NCBI GenBank assembly: GCA_964460485.1
Contig: CAYWRY010000018.1
Location: 1-45,986 of the forward strand
Origin: VGRF01 sp964460485
GTDB taxonomy: Bacteria > Myxococcota_A > UBA9160 > UBA6930
Reading direction: 5' to 3'
DNA: 45,986 nucleotides
The notes below the pieces were generated by a model, which saw only the letters and a list, made by a program, of their open reading frames with translations, searched no databases and was not told the origin of the DNA. This document shows, in pieces, positions 1-6,788 of this stretch. A program made the translations under genes and the position numbers. Position 1 is the first letter of the stretch. Each line of letters begins with the position of its first letter.

Positions 1-1
1 G

Positions 2-799
2 CTAGGGCCGCAGCGCCGCCTTCATCTCGCGCGCGAACTTGGCGACGCTCTCCACCGCCGCCGTTTTGCTCGGCGCCGCCTCGATCAGCGAGACGATCGC
101 GCTCCCCACGGCCACGCCGTCGGCGTAGCGGCCCACCTCGCGCGCGTGCTCGGGCCGCGAGATCCCGAAACCCACGCAGACGGGGATGTCGCTCAGCTTG
201 CGAATCGCAGCGACGCTCGCCTCGATCCCGGCGGCCAGCTCGGCGCGCGCCGCCGTCACGCCGGTCAGCGAGACGTAGTAAAGGAAGCCGCGCGTGCTGT
301 GCACGAGCATGCGCATGCGCGCCGGCGTGGTCGTCGGCGCCGCGAGCAGGACGCCGTCCACGCCGCGCTTGGCGAGGGCGCCGTACAGGTCGGCGCCCTC
401 CTCGGGCGGCAGGTCCGGGCAGATGATTCCGTCGACGCCGGCGTTCGCGCAGGCGGCGGCGCAGCCGTCGGCTCCCAGCGCGTAGAACGGATTCGCGTAG
501 CCCATCAGCAGCAGGGGGATCTTCAGCTGCGGGCGCAGCTTCGCGACCAGCGCCAGCACGCTGCGCAGCTTCGTGCCGCGCGCGAGGGCGCGCTCGCTGG
601 CGCGCTGGATGGTCGGCCCGTCGGCGCTGGGGTCCGAGAACGGGATGCCGATCTCGATCAGGTCGGCGCCGTTCTCGGCGAGCGCGAGCAGCAGCTCGCC
701 CGTGGTCTCGAGATCCGGATCGCCCGCGGTCACGAAGGGCGCGAAGGCGCGCTCGCGCGCCGCGCGCAGTGCGGCAAAGCGCTCGGCGATGCGGCTCAC
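2..799 (-). CDS. trpA: Tryptophan synthase alpha subunit
   Basis: The predicted protein has 265 residues, the normal TrpA length. It splits indole-3-glycerol phosphate into indole and glyceraldehyde 3-phosphate, and indole is channelled to TrpB. The catalytic pair falls at E49 (in LIEIGIPFSDP) and D60, the textbook positions. The GTG start at 797-799 is chosen because it overlaps the trpB stop in GTGA and gives the family N-terminus. The stop lies at bases 2-4, so the gene is just complete inside the window. It is the last of seven trp genes and is probably translationally coupled to trpB. The start codon is the only uncertain point. Confidence 0.97.
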   Translation of the reverse strand: MSRIAERFAALRAARERAFAPFVTAGDPDLETTGELLLALAENGADLIEIGIPFSDPSADGPTIQRASERALARGTKLRSVLALVAKLRPQLKIPLLLMGYANPFYALGADGCAAACANAGVDGIICPDLPPEEGADLYGALAKRGVDGVLLAAPTTTPARMRMLVHSTRGFLYYVSLTGVTAARAELAAGIEASVAAIRKLSDIPVCVGFGISRPEHAREVGRYADGVAVGSAIVSLIEAAPSKTAAVESVAKFAREMKAALRP

Positions 800-2010
800 G
801 ACGCGCGCTTCTCGGGCGAAGCCGCGAGGATCTGCCGCACCAGCGGCGCGTCCTTGTCGCCGCGGCCGGACAGGCAGACGATCACCAGCGCGCCCTTCGG
901 CAGCTGCGCGGCGAGCTTCGGCAGATAGGCGATGGCGTGGGCCGACTCGAGCGCCGGCAAGAGGCCCTCGAGGCGCGCCAGATGCTGGAACGCCCCCAGC
1001 GCCTCGTCGTCGGTGACGGAGACGTAGGTCGCGCGCCCGATCTCGTGAAGGTGCGCGTGCTCCGGGCCCACCGCCGGATAGTCGAGCCCGGCGGAGACCG
1101 AGTGCGCGGGGAAGATCTGGCCGTCGTCGTCGCTCATCACGAGCGTGCGCTGGCCGTGCACGATGCCCGGCACGCCCGTGCCGATCGTCACGCCGTGGCG
1201 CCCGCTGGCGATGCCCTCGCCGCCGGGCTCGACGCCGAACATGCGCACCGAGGCGTCGCCCAGGAAGGGATGGAACAGCCCCATCGCGTTCGAGCCGCCG
1301 CCCACGCACGCGACGAGCGCGTCCGGCAGTCGCCCGGCCTGGGCGAGCACCTGCGCGCGCGCCTCCACGCCGATCACGCGCTGAAAGTCGCGCACGAGCG
1401 TGGGATACGGATGGGGTCCCATCACCGAGCCGATGCAGTAATAGGTCCTGCGCACGTGCGTGACCCAATCGCGCAGCGCCTCGTTGATGGCGTCCTTGAG
1501 CGTGCGCGAGCCGCAGGTCACGGGCTGCACGCGCGCGCCGAGCAACTCCATGCGGAACACGTTCAGCGCCTGGCGCGCTACGTCCTCCTCGCCCATGAAG
1601 ACGTCGCACTCGAGGCCGAGCAGCGCGCACGCGGTCGCCGTCGCGACGCCGTGCTGTCCCGCACCCGTCTCCGCGATCACGCGCGGCTTGCCCATGTACT
1701 TCGCCAGCAGCGCCTGGCCGAGCACGTTGTTGATCTTGTGCGCGCCGGTGTGCGCGAGATCCTCGCGCTTCACCCAGATCTCGAGGCCGGTCTCGGCCGA
1801 GAGGCGTCTCGCGTGATAGAGCGGCGTCGGCCGGCCGGCATAGTGCCTCGACAGGTCGCCGAGCTCGCGCTGGAACTCGGCCGAGGGCACGATGCGCGCG
1901 ACCGCCTCCTCGAGCTCGTCGAGCGCCGCGATCAGCGACTCCGCGACGTAGCGTCCGCCGAAGCTGCCGAAGCGCCCGCGGCTGGGGCCGGGCTCCAGCG
2001 GATCGGTCAT
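796..2010 (-). CDS. trpB: Tryptophan synthase beta subunit
   Basis: A 404-residue PLP enzyme that condenses indole with serine to make tryptophan in the cytoplasm, in complex with TrpA. The PLP lysine is K92 in HTGAHKINNVLGQ. The catalytic glutamate region ETGAGQHG and the phosphate-binding GGGSNAMG follow in the expected order. It is a TrpB1-type protein in sequence and length, as expected for a form that partners TrpA. The ATG start overlaps the trpF stop in ATGA. The stop overlaps the trpA start. Nothing is missing or truncated. Confidence 0.98.
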   Translation of the reverse strand: MTDPLEPGPSRGRFGSFGGRYVAESLIAALDELEEAVARIVPSAEFQRELGDLSRHYAGRPTPLYHARRLSAETGLEIWVKREDLAHTGAHKINNVLGQALLAKYMGKPRVIAETGAGQHGVATATACALLGLECDVFMGEEDVARQALNVFRMELLGARVQPVTCGSRTLKDAINEALRDWVTHVRRTYYCIGSVMGPHPYPTLVRDFQRVIGVEARAQVLAQAGRLPDALVACVGGGSNAMGLFHPFLGDASVRMFGVEPGGEGIASGRHGVTIGTGVPGIVHGQRTLVMSDDDGQIFPAHSVSAGLDYPAVGPEHAHLHEIGRATYVSVTDDEALGAFQHLARLEGLLPALESAHAIAYLPKLAAQLPKGALVIVCLSGRGDKDAPLVRQILAASPEKRAS

Positions 2011-2624
2011 TTCGACGCCTCGCGCACGGCCTTCACGAATGCGGCGATCTTCGCCGCGTCCTTGCGAAAGTTCGCGCCGTCGACGCCCGTCGCGACGTCC
2101 ACGCCCCACGGCAGCACGTCGCCCACGTCGGCGAGCGCCTGGCCCACGTTCTCCGGCGTCAGTCCACCGGCCAGGATCACGTCGATGCCGGCGGCGATCA
2201 GGCCGGACGCCTCGCTCCAGTCCCACGCCTTGCCCTTGCCGCCGCCCTCGGTCGGATGGTCGAGCAGCAGGATGGCGCCCGGAAACTGCTCCGCGGCCTC
2301 CATGTCGGCGCCGCGTACGGCCTTGATCACCGGCAGGTCCACGGACTCGATGTCCTCTTCCGTCTCGTCGCCGTGAAATTGCACGCGCTCGAGGTCGACG
2401 CGCCGCATCACCTTCTGGATCTGCTCGAGCGGCGCGTTCGCGAACACCGCGACGCGCTCCACCTGGCCCGCGACGCGAGACGAGATCTTCTCCGCCTGGT
2501 CGATGCTGAGCGCGCGCGGGGAGCCCGGCACGAAGTTCAGTCCGATCAGGTCCACGCCCGCGTCCACGGCAGCCGCCGCGTCGTCCGGGTGGATGATTCC
2601 GCACACCTTGATGCGAACCGTCAC
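2007..2624 (-). CDS. trpF: Phosphoribosylanthranilate isomerase
   Basis: A 205-residue TIM-barrel enzyme that carries out the Amadori rearrangement of phosphoribosylanthranilate to CdRP. The general-base cysteine is in RIKVCGI (C8) and the general-acid aspartate is in WGVDVATGVD near the C-terminus. The phosphate-binding loop ILAGGLTPENV is also present. The GTG start overlaps the trpC stop (GTGA) and the stop overlaps the trpB start. TrpF is separate from TrpC here, not fused as in enterobacteria. Confidence 0.96.
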   Translation of the reverse strand: MTVRIKVCGIIHPDDAAAAVDAGVDLIGLNFVPGSPRALSIDQAEKISSRVAGQVERVAVFANAPLEQIQKVMRRVDLERVQFHGDETEEDIESVDLPVIKAVRGADMEAAEQFPGAILLLDHPTEGGGKGKAWDWSEASGLIAAGIDVILAGGLTPENVGQALADVGDVLPWGVDVATGVDGANFRKDAAKIAAFVKAVREASK

Positions 2625-3409
2625 GCGATGCCTCTCAGTTTGCGAAGCGCGAACCCGACGTCGGCTTCGCGCATCAGCGATTCTCCGACCAGGTAGCCGC
2701 GCGCTCCGGATCGCGCGAGGCGCTCCACGTCGGCGGGGCCGAAAATACCGCTCTCTGCGACGACGACGGCGCGGCCGGCCGCGCGCGGCGCGAGCCGCTC
2801 CGTCACCGCGAGGTCGGTGTGGAAGCTGCGCAGGTCGCGGTTGTTGATTCCGATCAGCGCCGCACCGCTCGCGAGGGCGACGTCCAGCTCCGCCTCGTCG
2901 TGCACCTCGACGAGCGCCTCGAGGCCCAGCTCCGCCGCGCGGCGCGCGAACGCACCCAGCTGCGCGGCGGGCAGCGCCGCCACGATCAGCAGGACCGCGT
3001 CGGCGCCCGCGACGCGCGCCTCGTCGATCTGGTAGTCGTCGACCACGAAGTCCTTGCGCAGCAGCGGCAGCGCGGTGACGGCGCGCACCGCCTCGAGCAC
3101 CGCCAGCGATCCCCCGAAGTAGCGCTCGTCGGTGAGCACGGAGATCGCGGCTGCGCCGGCCCCGGTGTAGGCGCGCGCGATCGCGACCGGGTCGAAGTCT
3201 CTGCGGATCTCGCCCTTGCTGGGCGACTTGCGCTTGATCTCCGCGATCACGCGCACGCCGTCGCCGCGCTCCAGCGCCGCGCGCAGGCTCACCGGTTCGC
3301 GGGCGCAGGCGCGCGCGCGGGCGGCGAGCGCGGCGGCGCTCTCGCGCTGCTTCGCGGCGGCGACCTCCTCGCGCTTCGTGGCGAGGATCTGCGCGAGGAT
3401 CGTGCTCAC
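2621..3409 (-). CDS. trpC: Indole-3-glycerol phosphate synthase
   Basis: A 262-residue monofunctional TrpC that closes the ring of CdRP to give indole-3-glycerol phosphate. Visible signatures are AEIKRKSPSKGEI with the substrate-binding lysines, LLRKDFVVDDYQI, and GINNRDLRSF followed by VAESGIF. The GTG start sits in a GTGA overlap with the trpD stop, and the TGA stop overlaps the trpF start. Position between trpD and trpF fits the canonical D-C-F-B-A order. Confidence 0.96.
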   Translation of the reverse strand: MSTILAQILATKREEVAAAKQRESAAALAARARACAREPVSLRAALERGDGVRVIAEIKRKSPSKGEIRRDFDPVAIARAYTGAGAAAISVLTDERYFGGSLAVLEAVRAVTALPLLRKDFVVDDYQIDEARVAGADAVLLIVAALPAAQLGAFARRAAELGLEALVEVHDEAELDVALASGAALIGINNRDLRSFHTDLAVTERLAPRAAGRAVVVAESGIFGPADVERLARSGARGYLVGESLMREADVGFALRKLRGIA

Positions 3410-4428
3410 GCCCGCGCCGCCTGGCTGGCCGCGGCGAGGGCCGCCAGCTTCGCCTTCGCGGCGCCCGAGGCAACGCTCTCGCGCGCGAGGGCGACGCCGG
3501 CGGCGAGATCGCGCGCCGCGCCCGCCACGAACAGCGCCGCGCCTGCGTTCACGAGCACGAGGTCGAGGGCCGGGCCTGCCTCGCCGTCGAGCACCGCGCG
3601 CGCGATGCGCGCGTTCTGCTGCGCGTCGCCACCGCGCAGCGCTTCGGGACGGGCGCGCGCCACCCCGAGGTCCTCCGGCTCGATGCGCAGCGTGCGCAGC
3701 TCGCCGACATCGAGCAGCGCGGCGTGGGTGGCGGCCGTTGTCGTGATCTCGTCGAGGCCGTCCTCGCCGTGCACGACCAGCGCGCGCTCGCTGCCCAGCT
3801 CGCGGAGCACCTCGGCGAGCTTCTCGACGAGGTCGCGCGCGTAGACCCCGATCAGCTGCCGCCTCGCGCCGACCGGCGAGAGCAACGGTCCCATCGCGTT
3901 CATCAGCGTTCGATGCGGCAGCTCGGCGCGCACGGGTGCGACGAAACGCATCGCCGGGTGCGCACGCCGCGCGAAGAACGGAGCGATGCCGATCTCGGCG
4001 AGGATCCGGGCGGCGACCGGCACCGGCAGGTCGCCGTTCACGCCGAGCGCCTCCAGCACGTCGAAGCTGCCGCACTTGCTGGTGGCCGCCCGGTTGCCGT
4101 GCTTCGCCACGGGAACGCCCGCGCCGGCCACCACGAAGGCCGCGATCGTCGAGACGTTGAAGGTCTCCGCGCCGTCGCCGCCGGTGCCGCAGGTGTCGAT
4201 CGTGCGCGGGTCGACGAGCGGTGCGCTGTCCGCGTGCCGGCGCAACGCGCGCGCCGCTGCGGCGATCTCGCGAGCGGTCTCGCCCTTCGTGCGCAGCGCG
4301 ACCAGCAGCGCCGCGATCTGCACGGGCGACGCGCGGCCCGTCGCGATCTCGTCGAAGGCGGCCTCGAGCTCCGCCGCGGGCACCTCCTCGCGTGCGGCGG
4401 CGAGCGAGATCGCAGCGGCGAGGCTCAT
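3406..4428 (-). CDS. trpD: Anthranilate phosphoribosyltransferase
   Basis: A 340-residue enzyme that transfers phosphoribose from PRPP to anthranilate. The PRPP-binding glycine loop DTCGTGGDGAETFNVST lies about 80 residues in, followed by KHGNRAATSKCGS and the DE motif region GLDEITTT. The length is usual for a TrpD without a fused glutaminase domain. The ATG start overlaps the trpG stop (ATGA), so the glutaminase and this transferase are probably coupled. The stop overlaps trpC. Confidence 0.97.
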   Translation of the reverse strand: MSLAAAISLAAAREEVPAAELEAAFDEIATGRASPVQIAALLVALRTKGETAREIAAAARALRRHADSAPLVDPRTIDTCGTGGDGAETFNVSTIAAFVVAGAGVPVAKHGNRAATSKCGSFDVLEALGVNGDLPVPVAARILAEIGIAPFFARRAHPAMRFVAPVRAELPHRTLMNAMGPLLSPVGARRQLIGVYARDLVEKLAEVLRELGSERALVVHGEDGLDEITTTAATHAALLDVGELRTLRIEPEDLGVARARPEALRGGDAQQNARIARAVLDGEAGPALDLVLVNAGAALFVAGAARDLAAGVALARESVASGAAKAKLAALAAASQAARA

Positions 4429-5018
4429 GCGGCCGCCCGCGGCGCGCAGCGCTCGAGAAAGCTCGCGAGCAGGCGCTTCCCTTCGCGCGTGAGGATCGAC
4501 TCGGGATGGAACTGCACGCCTTCGATCGGCAGCGAGCGATGGCGTACGCCCATGATCTCCCCGTCCTCGGTCCGCGCGGTGATTTCCAGGACCGCGGGAC
4601 ACGTCGCCGGCTCGATCACCAGGCTGTGGTAGCGGGTGGCCTCGAGCGGGCTCGCGAGCCCCGCGAAGACGCCCTTCCCTTCGTGATGGATCCACGACGT
4701 CTTGCCGTGCATCAAGCGCTGCGCCGAGACGATGCGCCCGCCGAACGCCTCGCCGATCGCCTGGTGCCCGAGGCACACCCCGAGCACCGGCGTCCCCCGC
4801 TCCCCGAACGCGCGCACGGCCGCCATCGAGACACCGGCCGCATCCGGTCGCCCCGGCCCCGGCGAGATCACGAGCCCGTCCAGGTCGCGCGCAAGCAGCT
4901 TGTCGAGCGGCTCCGCGTCGTTCCGCACCACCTCCACGCTCGCGCCCAGCTCGCCCAGGTACTGGTAGAGGTTGTACGTGAACGAGTCGTAGTTATCGAT
5001 CAACAACAAGCGCGGCAT
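4425..5018 (-). CDS. trpG: Anthranilate/aminodeoxychorismate synthase glutaminase
   Basis: A 197-residue class I glutamine amidotransferase that supplies ammonia to TrpE. The catalytic triad is visible as the nucleophile in GVCLGHQAIGE and His/Glu in GVQFHPES. The oxyanion loop ISPGPGRPDAAG is also present. It lies between trpE and trpD, so TrpG is the natural name. In many bacteria the same subunit also serves PabB (PabA role), and no second glutaminase is visible here to exclude that. It starts with ATG after a 186-base spacer that separates it from trpE. Confidence 0.96.
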   Translation of the reverse strand: MPRLLLIDNYDSFTYNLYQYLGELGASVEVVRNDAEPLDKLLARDLDGLVISPGPGRPDAAGVSMAAVRAFGERGTPVLGVCLGHQAIGEAFGGRIVSAQRLMHGKTSWIHHEGKGVFAGLASPLEATRYHSLVIEPATCPAVLEITARTEDGEIMGVRHRSLPIEGVQFHPESILTREGKRLLASFLERCAPRAAA

Positions 5019-5043
5019 CGCCCTCACGCCCCACCCCGACCGC

Positions 5044-5070
5044 GCGCGGCCGAGTCTTCGACGGCCGCGC
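5044..5070. repeat. Stem-loop in the trpE-trpG spacer
   Basis: A perfect 9-base inverted repeat, GCGCGGCCG and CGGCCGCGC, with a 9-base loop. It lies 26 bases upstream of the trpG start codon in the transcript direction (minus). There is no T-run after it on either strand, so it is not a standard intrinsic terminator. It could affect translation of trpG or slow RNA decay. Confidence 0.5.
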
Positions 5071-5108
5071 TCCCCCGCAACGGCGACGCGAGCACATCGC
5101 ATCGCAAC

Positions 5109-5141
5109 GGATTCCGCGCGGCTCGAAGCCGCGCGGAATCC
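5109..5141. repeat. Perfect 15-bp hairpin in the trpE-trpG spacer
   Basis: Bases 5109-5123 are the exact reverse complement of 5127-5141, with a CGA loop. This is the longest perfect short-loop hairpin noticed in the window. It sits 64 bases downstream of the trpE stop on the minus strand and is not followed by a T-run. It could be an RNA-stabilising element, a dispersed repeat unit, a protein-binding palindrome, or a Rho-modulated stop between trpE and the other trp genes. Confidence 0.6.
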
Positions 5142-5205
5142 GCCCTCCCCACCCGGAACGAGGCGCGGACGTTGCAACCAGCCTCTCCGCGCAAACCGGC
5201 CCGCA

Positions 5206-6693
5206 TCACTCCTCTCCCTCCCTCGCCATGTCGATCGCCTGAATCAGCGCGCGCGCCTTGTTCTCGCACTCCTTGTATTCGAGCCGCGGATCCGAGTCCG
5301 CCACGATGCCGGCGCCCGCTTGCACCGAGATCTCGCCGTGGTGCGCGAGCATCGTGCGGATCGTGATGGCGAGGTCCATGTTCCCTGAATAGTCGACGTA
5401 ACCGCAGCAGCCGCCGAAGGGTCCGCGCCGCAGCACTTCGAGCTCGTCGATGATCTCCATGGCGCGCACCTTCGGAGCCCCCGACAGCGTGCCCGCCGGG
5501 AAGGTCGCCCGTAACAGGTCTAGCCAGTCGAGGCCCGCGCGCAGCCGCGCCTGCACGTTCGAGACGATGTGCATCACGTGCGAGTAGCGCTCGATCGACG
5601 CGTACTCGGTCACCCTCACGCTGCCCACCTCGGCCACGCGGCCGGCGTCGTTGCGCCCGAGGTCCACGAGCATCACGTGCTCGGCGATCTCCTTCGGGTC
5701 GCTGCGCAGCTCCTGCTCCATGGCGAGGTCGTCGGCGGCGTCGCGCCCCCGCCGGCGCGTGCCGGCGATCGGGCGCACGTCGATCTGCCCTCCCTCGAGG
5801 CGCACCAGGATCTCCGGCGACGAGCCGATCAGGACGGACCCGCCCATGCGCAGGAAGAAGAGGTAGGGGCTCGGATTGATGCGCCGCAGCTGGCGGTAGA
5901 GCATCAGGGGCTCTACTTGCAGGGGCACGGTGAAGCGCAGTCCGAGCACGACCTGGAAGACGTCGCCCGCGACCACGTACTCCTTCGCGCGCTTCACCGC
6001 GTCCTGATACGCCTCGGGCGTCATCGAGCGCTGGAGGGACATGGGCGCGCGCACCGGCGCGTTTCGCACGTCGGCGCCGCGCGGGCCGCGGATGCGCGCG
6101 ACCAGCGCGTCGAGCTTGGCGCTCGCCTCGGCGTAGGCGGCGCGCGGATCGCGCCCGCCGCGCAGGTCGACGTGGTGCACGATCAGCGCGCTGTGCCGCA
6201 GGTTGTCGTACACCACGACGCTGTCGGGGAAGCTGAACCACACGTCCGGCAGTCCCAGGGGATCCGGGTTCGCGTCGGGAATCTTCTCGATGAAGCGCAC
6301 CCAGTCGTATCCGATCATGCCGACCGCTCCGCCGGTGAAGCGCGGCAGCTCGACACCGGGGAGTGTCACCGGGCGGAACTCGGCGAGACGCGCGCGCAGC
6401 ACGGCGAGCGGGTCGCCCCCCGCGTCGAAGCGGCGCGTCTCGCCCGCCTCGCTCCACTCCACCTGCGAGCCGCGCGCCGAGAACAGCGCTCGGCTGCCGA
6501 CCCCGATCAGGCTGTAGCGCGCCCACTTCTCGCCGCCCTGCACGGATTCGAGCAGGAACGAGGTCTCGCCGTCGTCCAGCTGGCGAAACAGCGAGAGCGG
6601 CGTGTCGAGGTCCGCGAGCACTTCGCGCACCACCGGAACCAGGTTGCCGCGCTCGGCCAGCGCGACGAACTCGTCGGCCTCGGGGCGGTTCAC
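5206..6693 (-). CDS. trpE: Anthranilate synthase component I
   Basis: A 495-residue chorismate-utilising enzyme that makes anthranilate with TrpG. The N-terminal LLES box (residues about 50-53, before GGEKWARYSLIG) is the tryptophan-sensing site of feedback-inhibited TrpE proteins. The C-terminal catalytic half carries PSPYLFFLRMGGSVLIGSSP, PIAGTRRRG, DLGRNDAGRV and GAPKVRAMEIIDELE. The GTG start is preceded by GAGG at suitable spacing. First gene of the trp set; 95 bases separate it from lptD upstream. PabB is an alternative, but the LLES box and the trp context favour TrpE. Confidence 0.95.
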   Translation of the reverse strand: MNRPEADEFVALAERGNLVPVVREVLADLDTPLSLFRQLDDGETSFLLESVQGGEKWARYSLIGVGSRALFSARGSQVEWSEAGETRRFDAGGDPLAVLRARLAEFRPVTLPGVELPRFTGGAVGMIGYDWVRFIEKIPDANPDPLGLPDVWFSFPDSVVVYDNLRHSALIVHHVDLRGGRDPRAAYAEASAKLDALVARIRGPRGADVRNAPVRAPMSLQRSMTPEAYQDAVKRAKEYVVAGDVFQVVLGLRFTVPLQVEPLMLYRQLRRINPSPYLFFLRMGGSVLIGSSPEILVRLEGGQIDVRPIAGTRRRGRDAADDLAMEQELRSDPKEIAEHVMLVDLGRNDAGRVAEVGSVRVTEYASIERYSHVMHIVSNVQARLRAGLDWLDLLRATFPAGTLSGAPKVRAMEIIDELEVLRRGPFGGCCGYVDYSGNMDLAITIRTMLAHHGEISVQAGAGIVADSDPRLEYKECENKARALIQAIDMAREGEE

Positions 6694-6710
6694 GGCATCC
6701 TCGCTGGGGC

Positions 6711-6776
6711 GCGCAGAAGTGCGCGAAAAAGCACGTCTATCAGAGCGCGCGCGGCGCTGCAAACCAGCCGCGCCGC
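6711..6776 (-). promoter_or_regulatory. lptD-trpE intergenic leader with two stem-loops
   Basis: On the minus strand the lptD stop is followed by a GCGGCGC/GCGCCGC stem (6751-6776, 12-base loop), then a short T-rich stretch (CTTTTTC), then a GCGCA/TGCGC stem (6711-6724) that ends 18 bases before the trpE start. I looked for a short leader peptide with consecutive Trp codons and found none, so classical attenuation is not supported. The first stem may attenuate read-through from lptD; the T-run is about 20 bases away, which is too far for a standard terminator. Confidence 0.35.
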
Positions 6777-6788
6777 GGAGCCCCCGCC

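Noticed and set aside
6694..6788. Possible tryptophan attenuator with a leader peptide before trpE.
   Set aside because: No short open frame with consecutive TGG codons was found, and the hairpins lack a correctly placed T-run.
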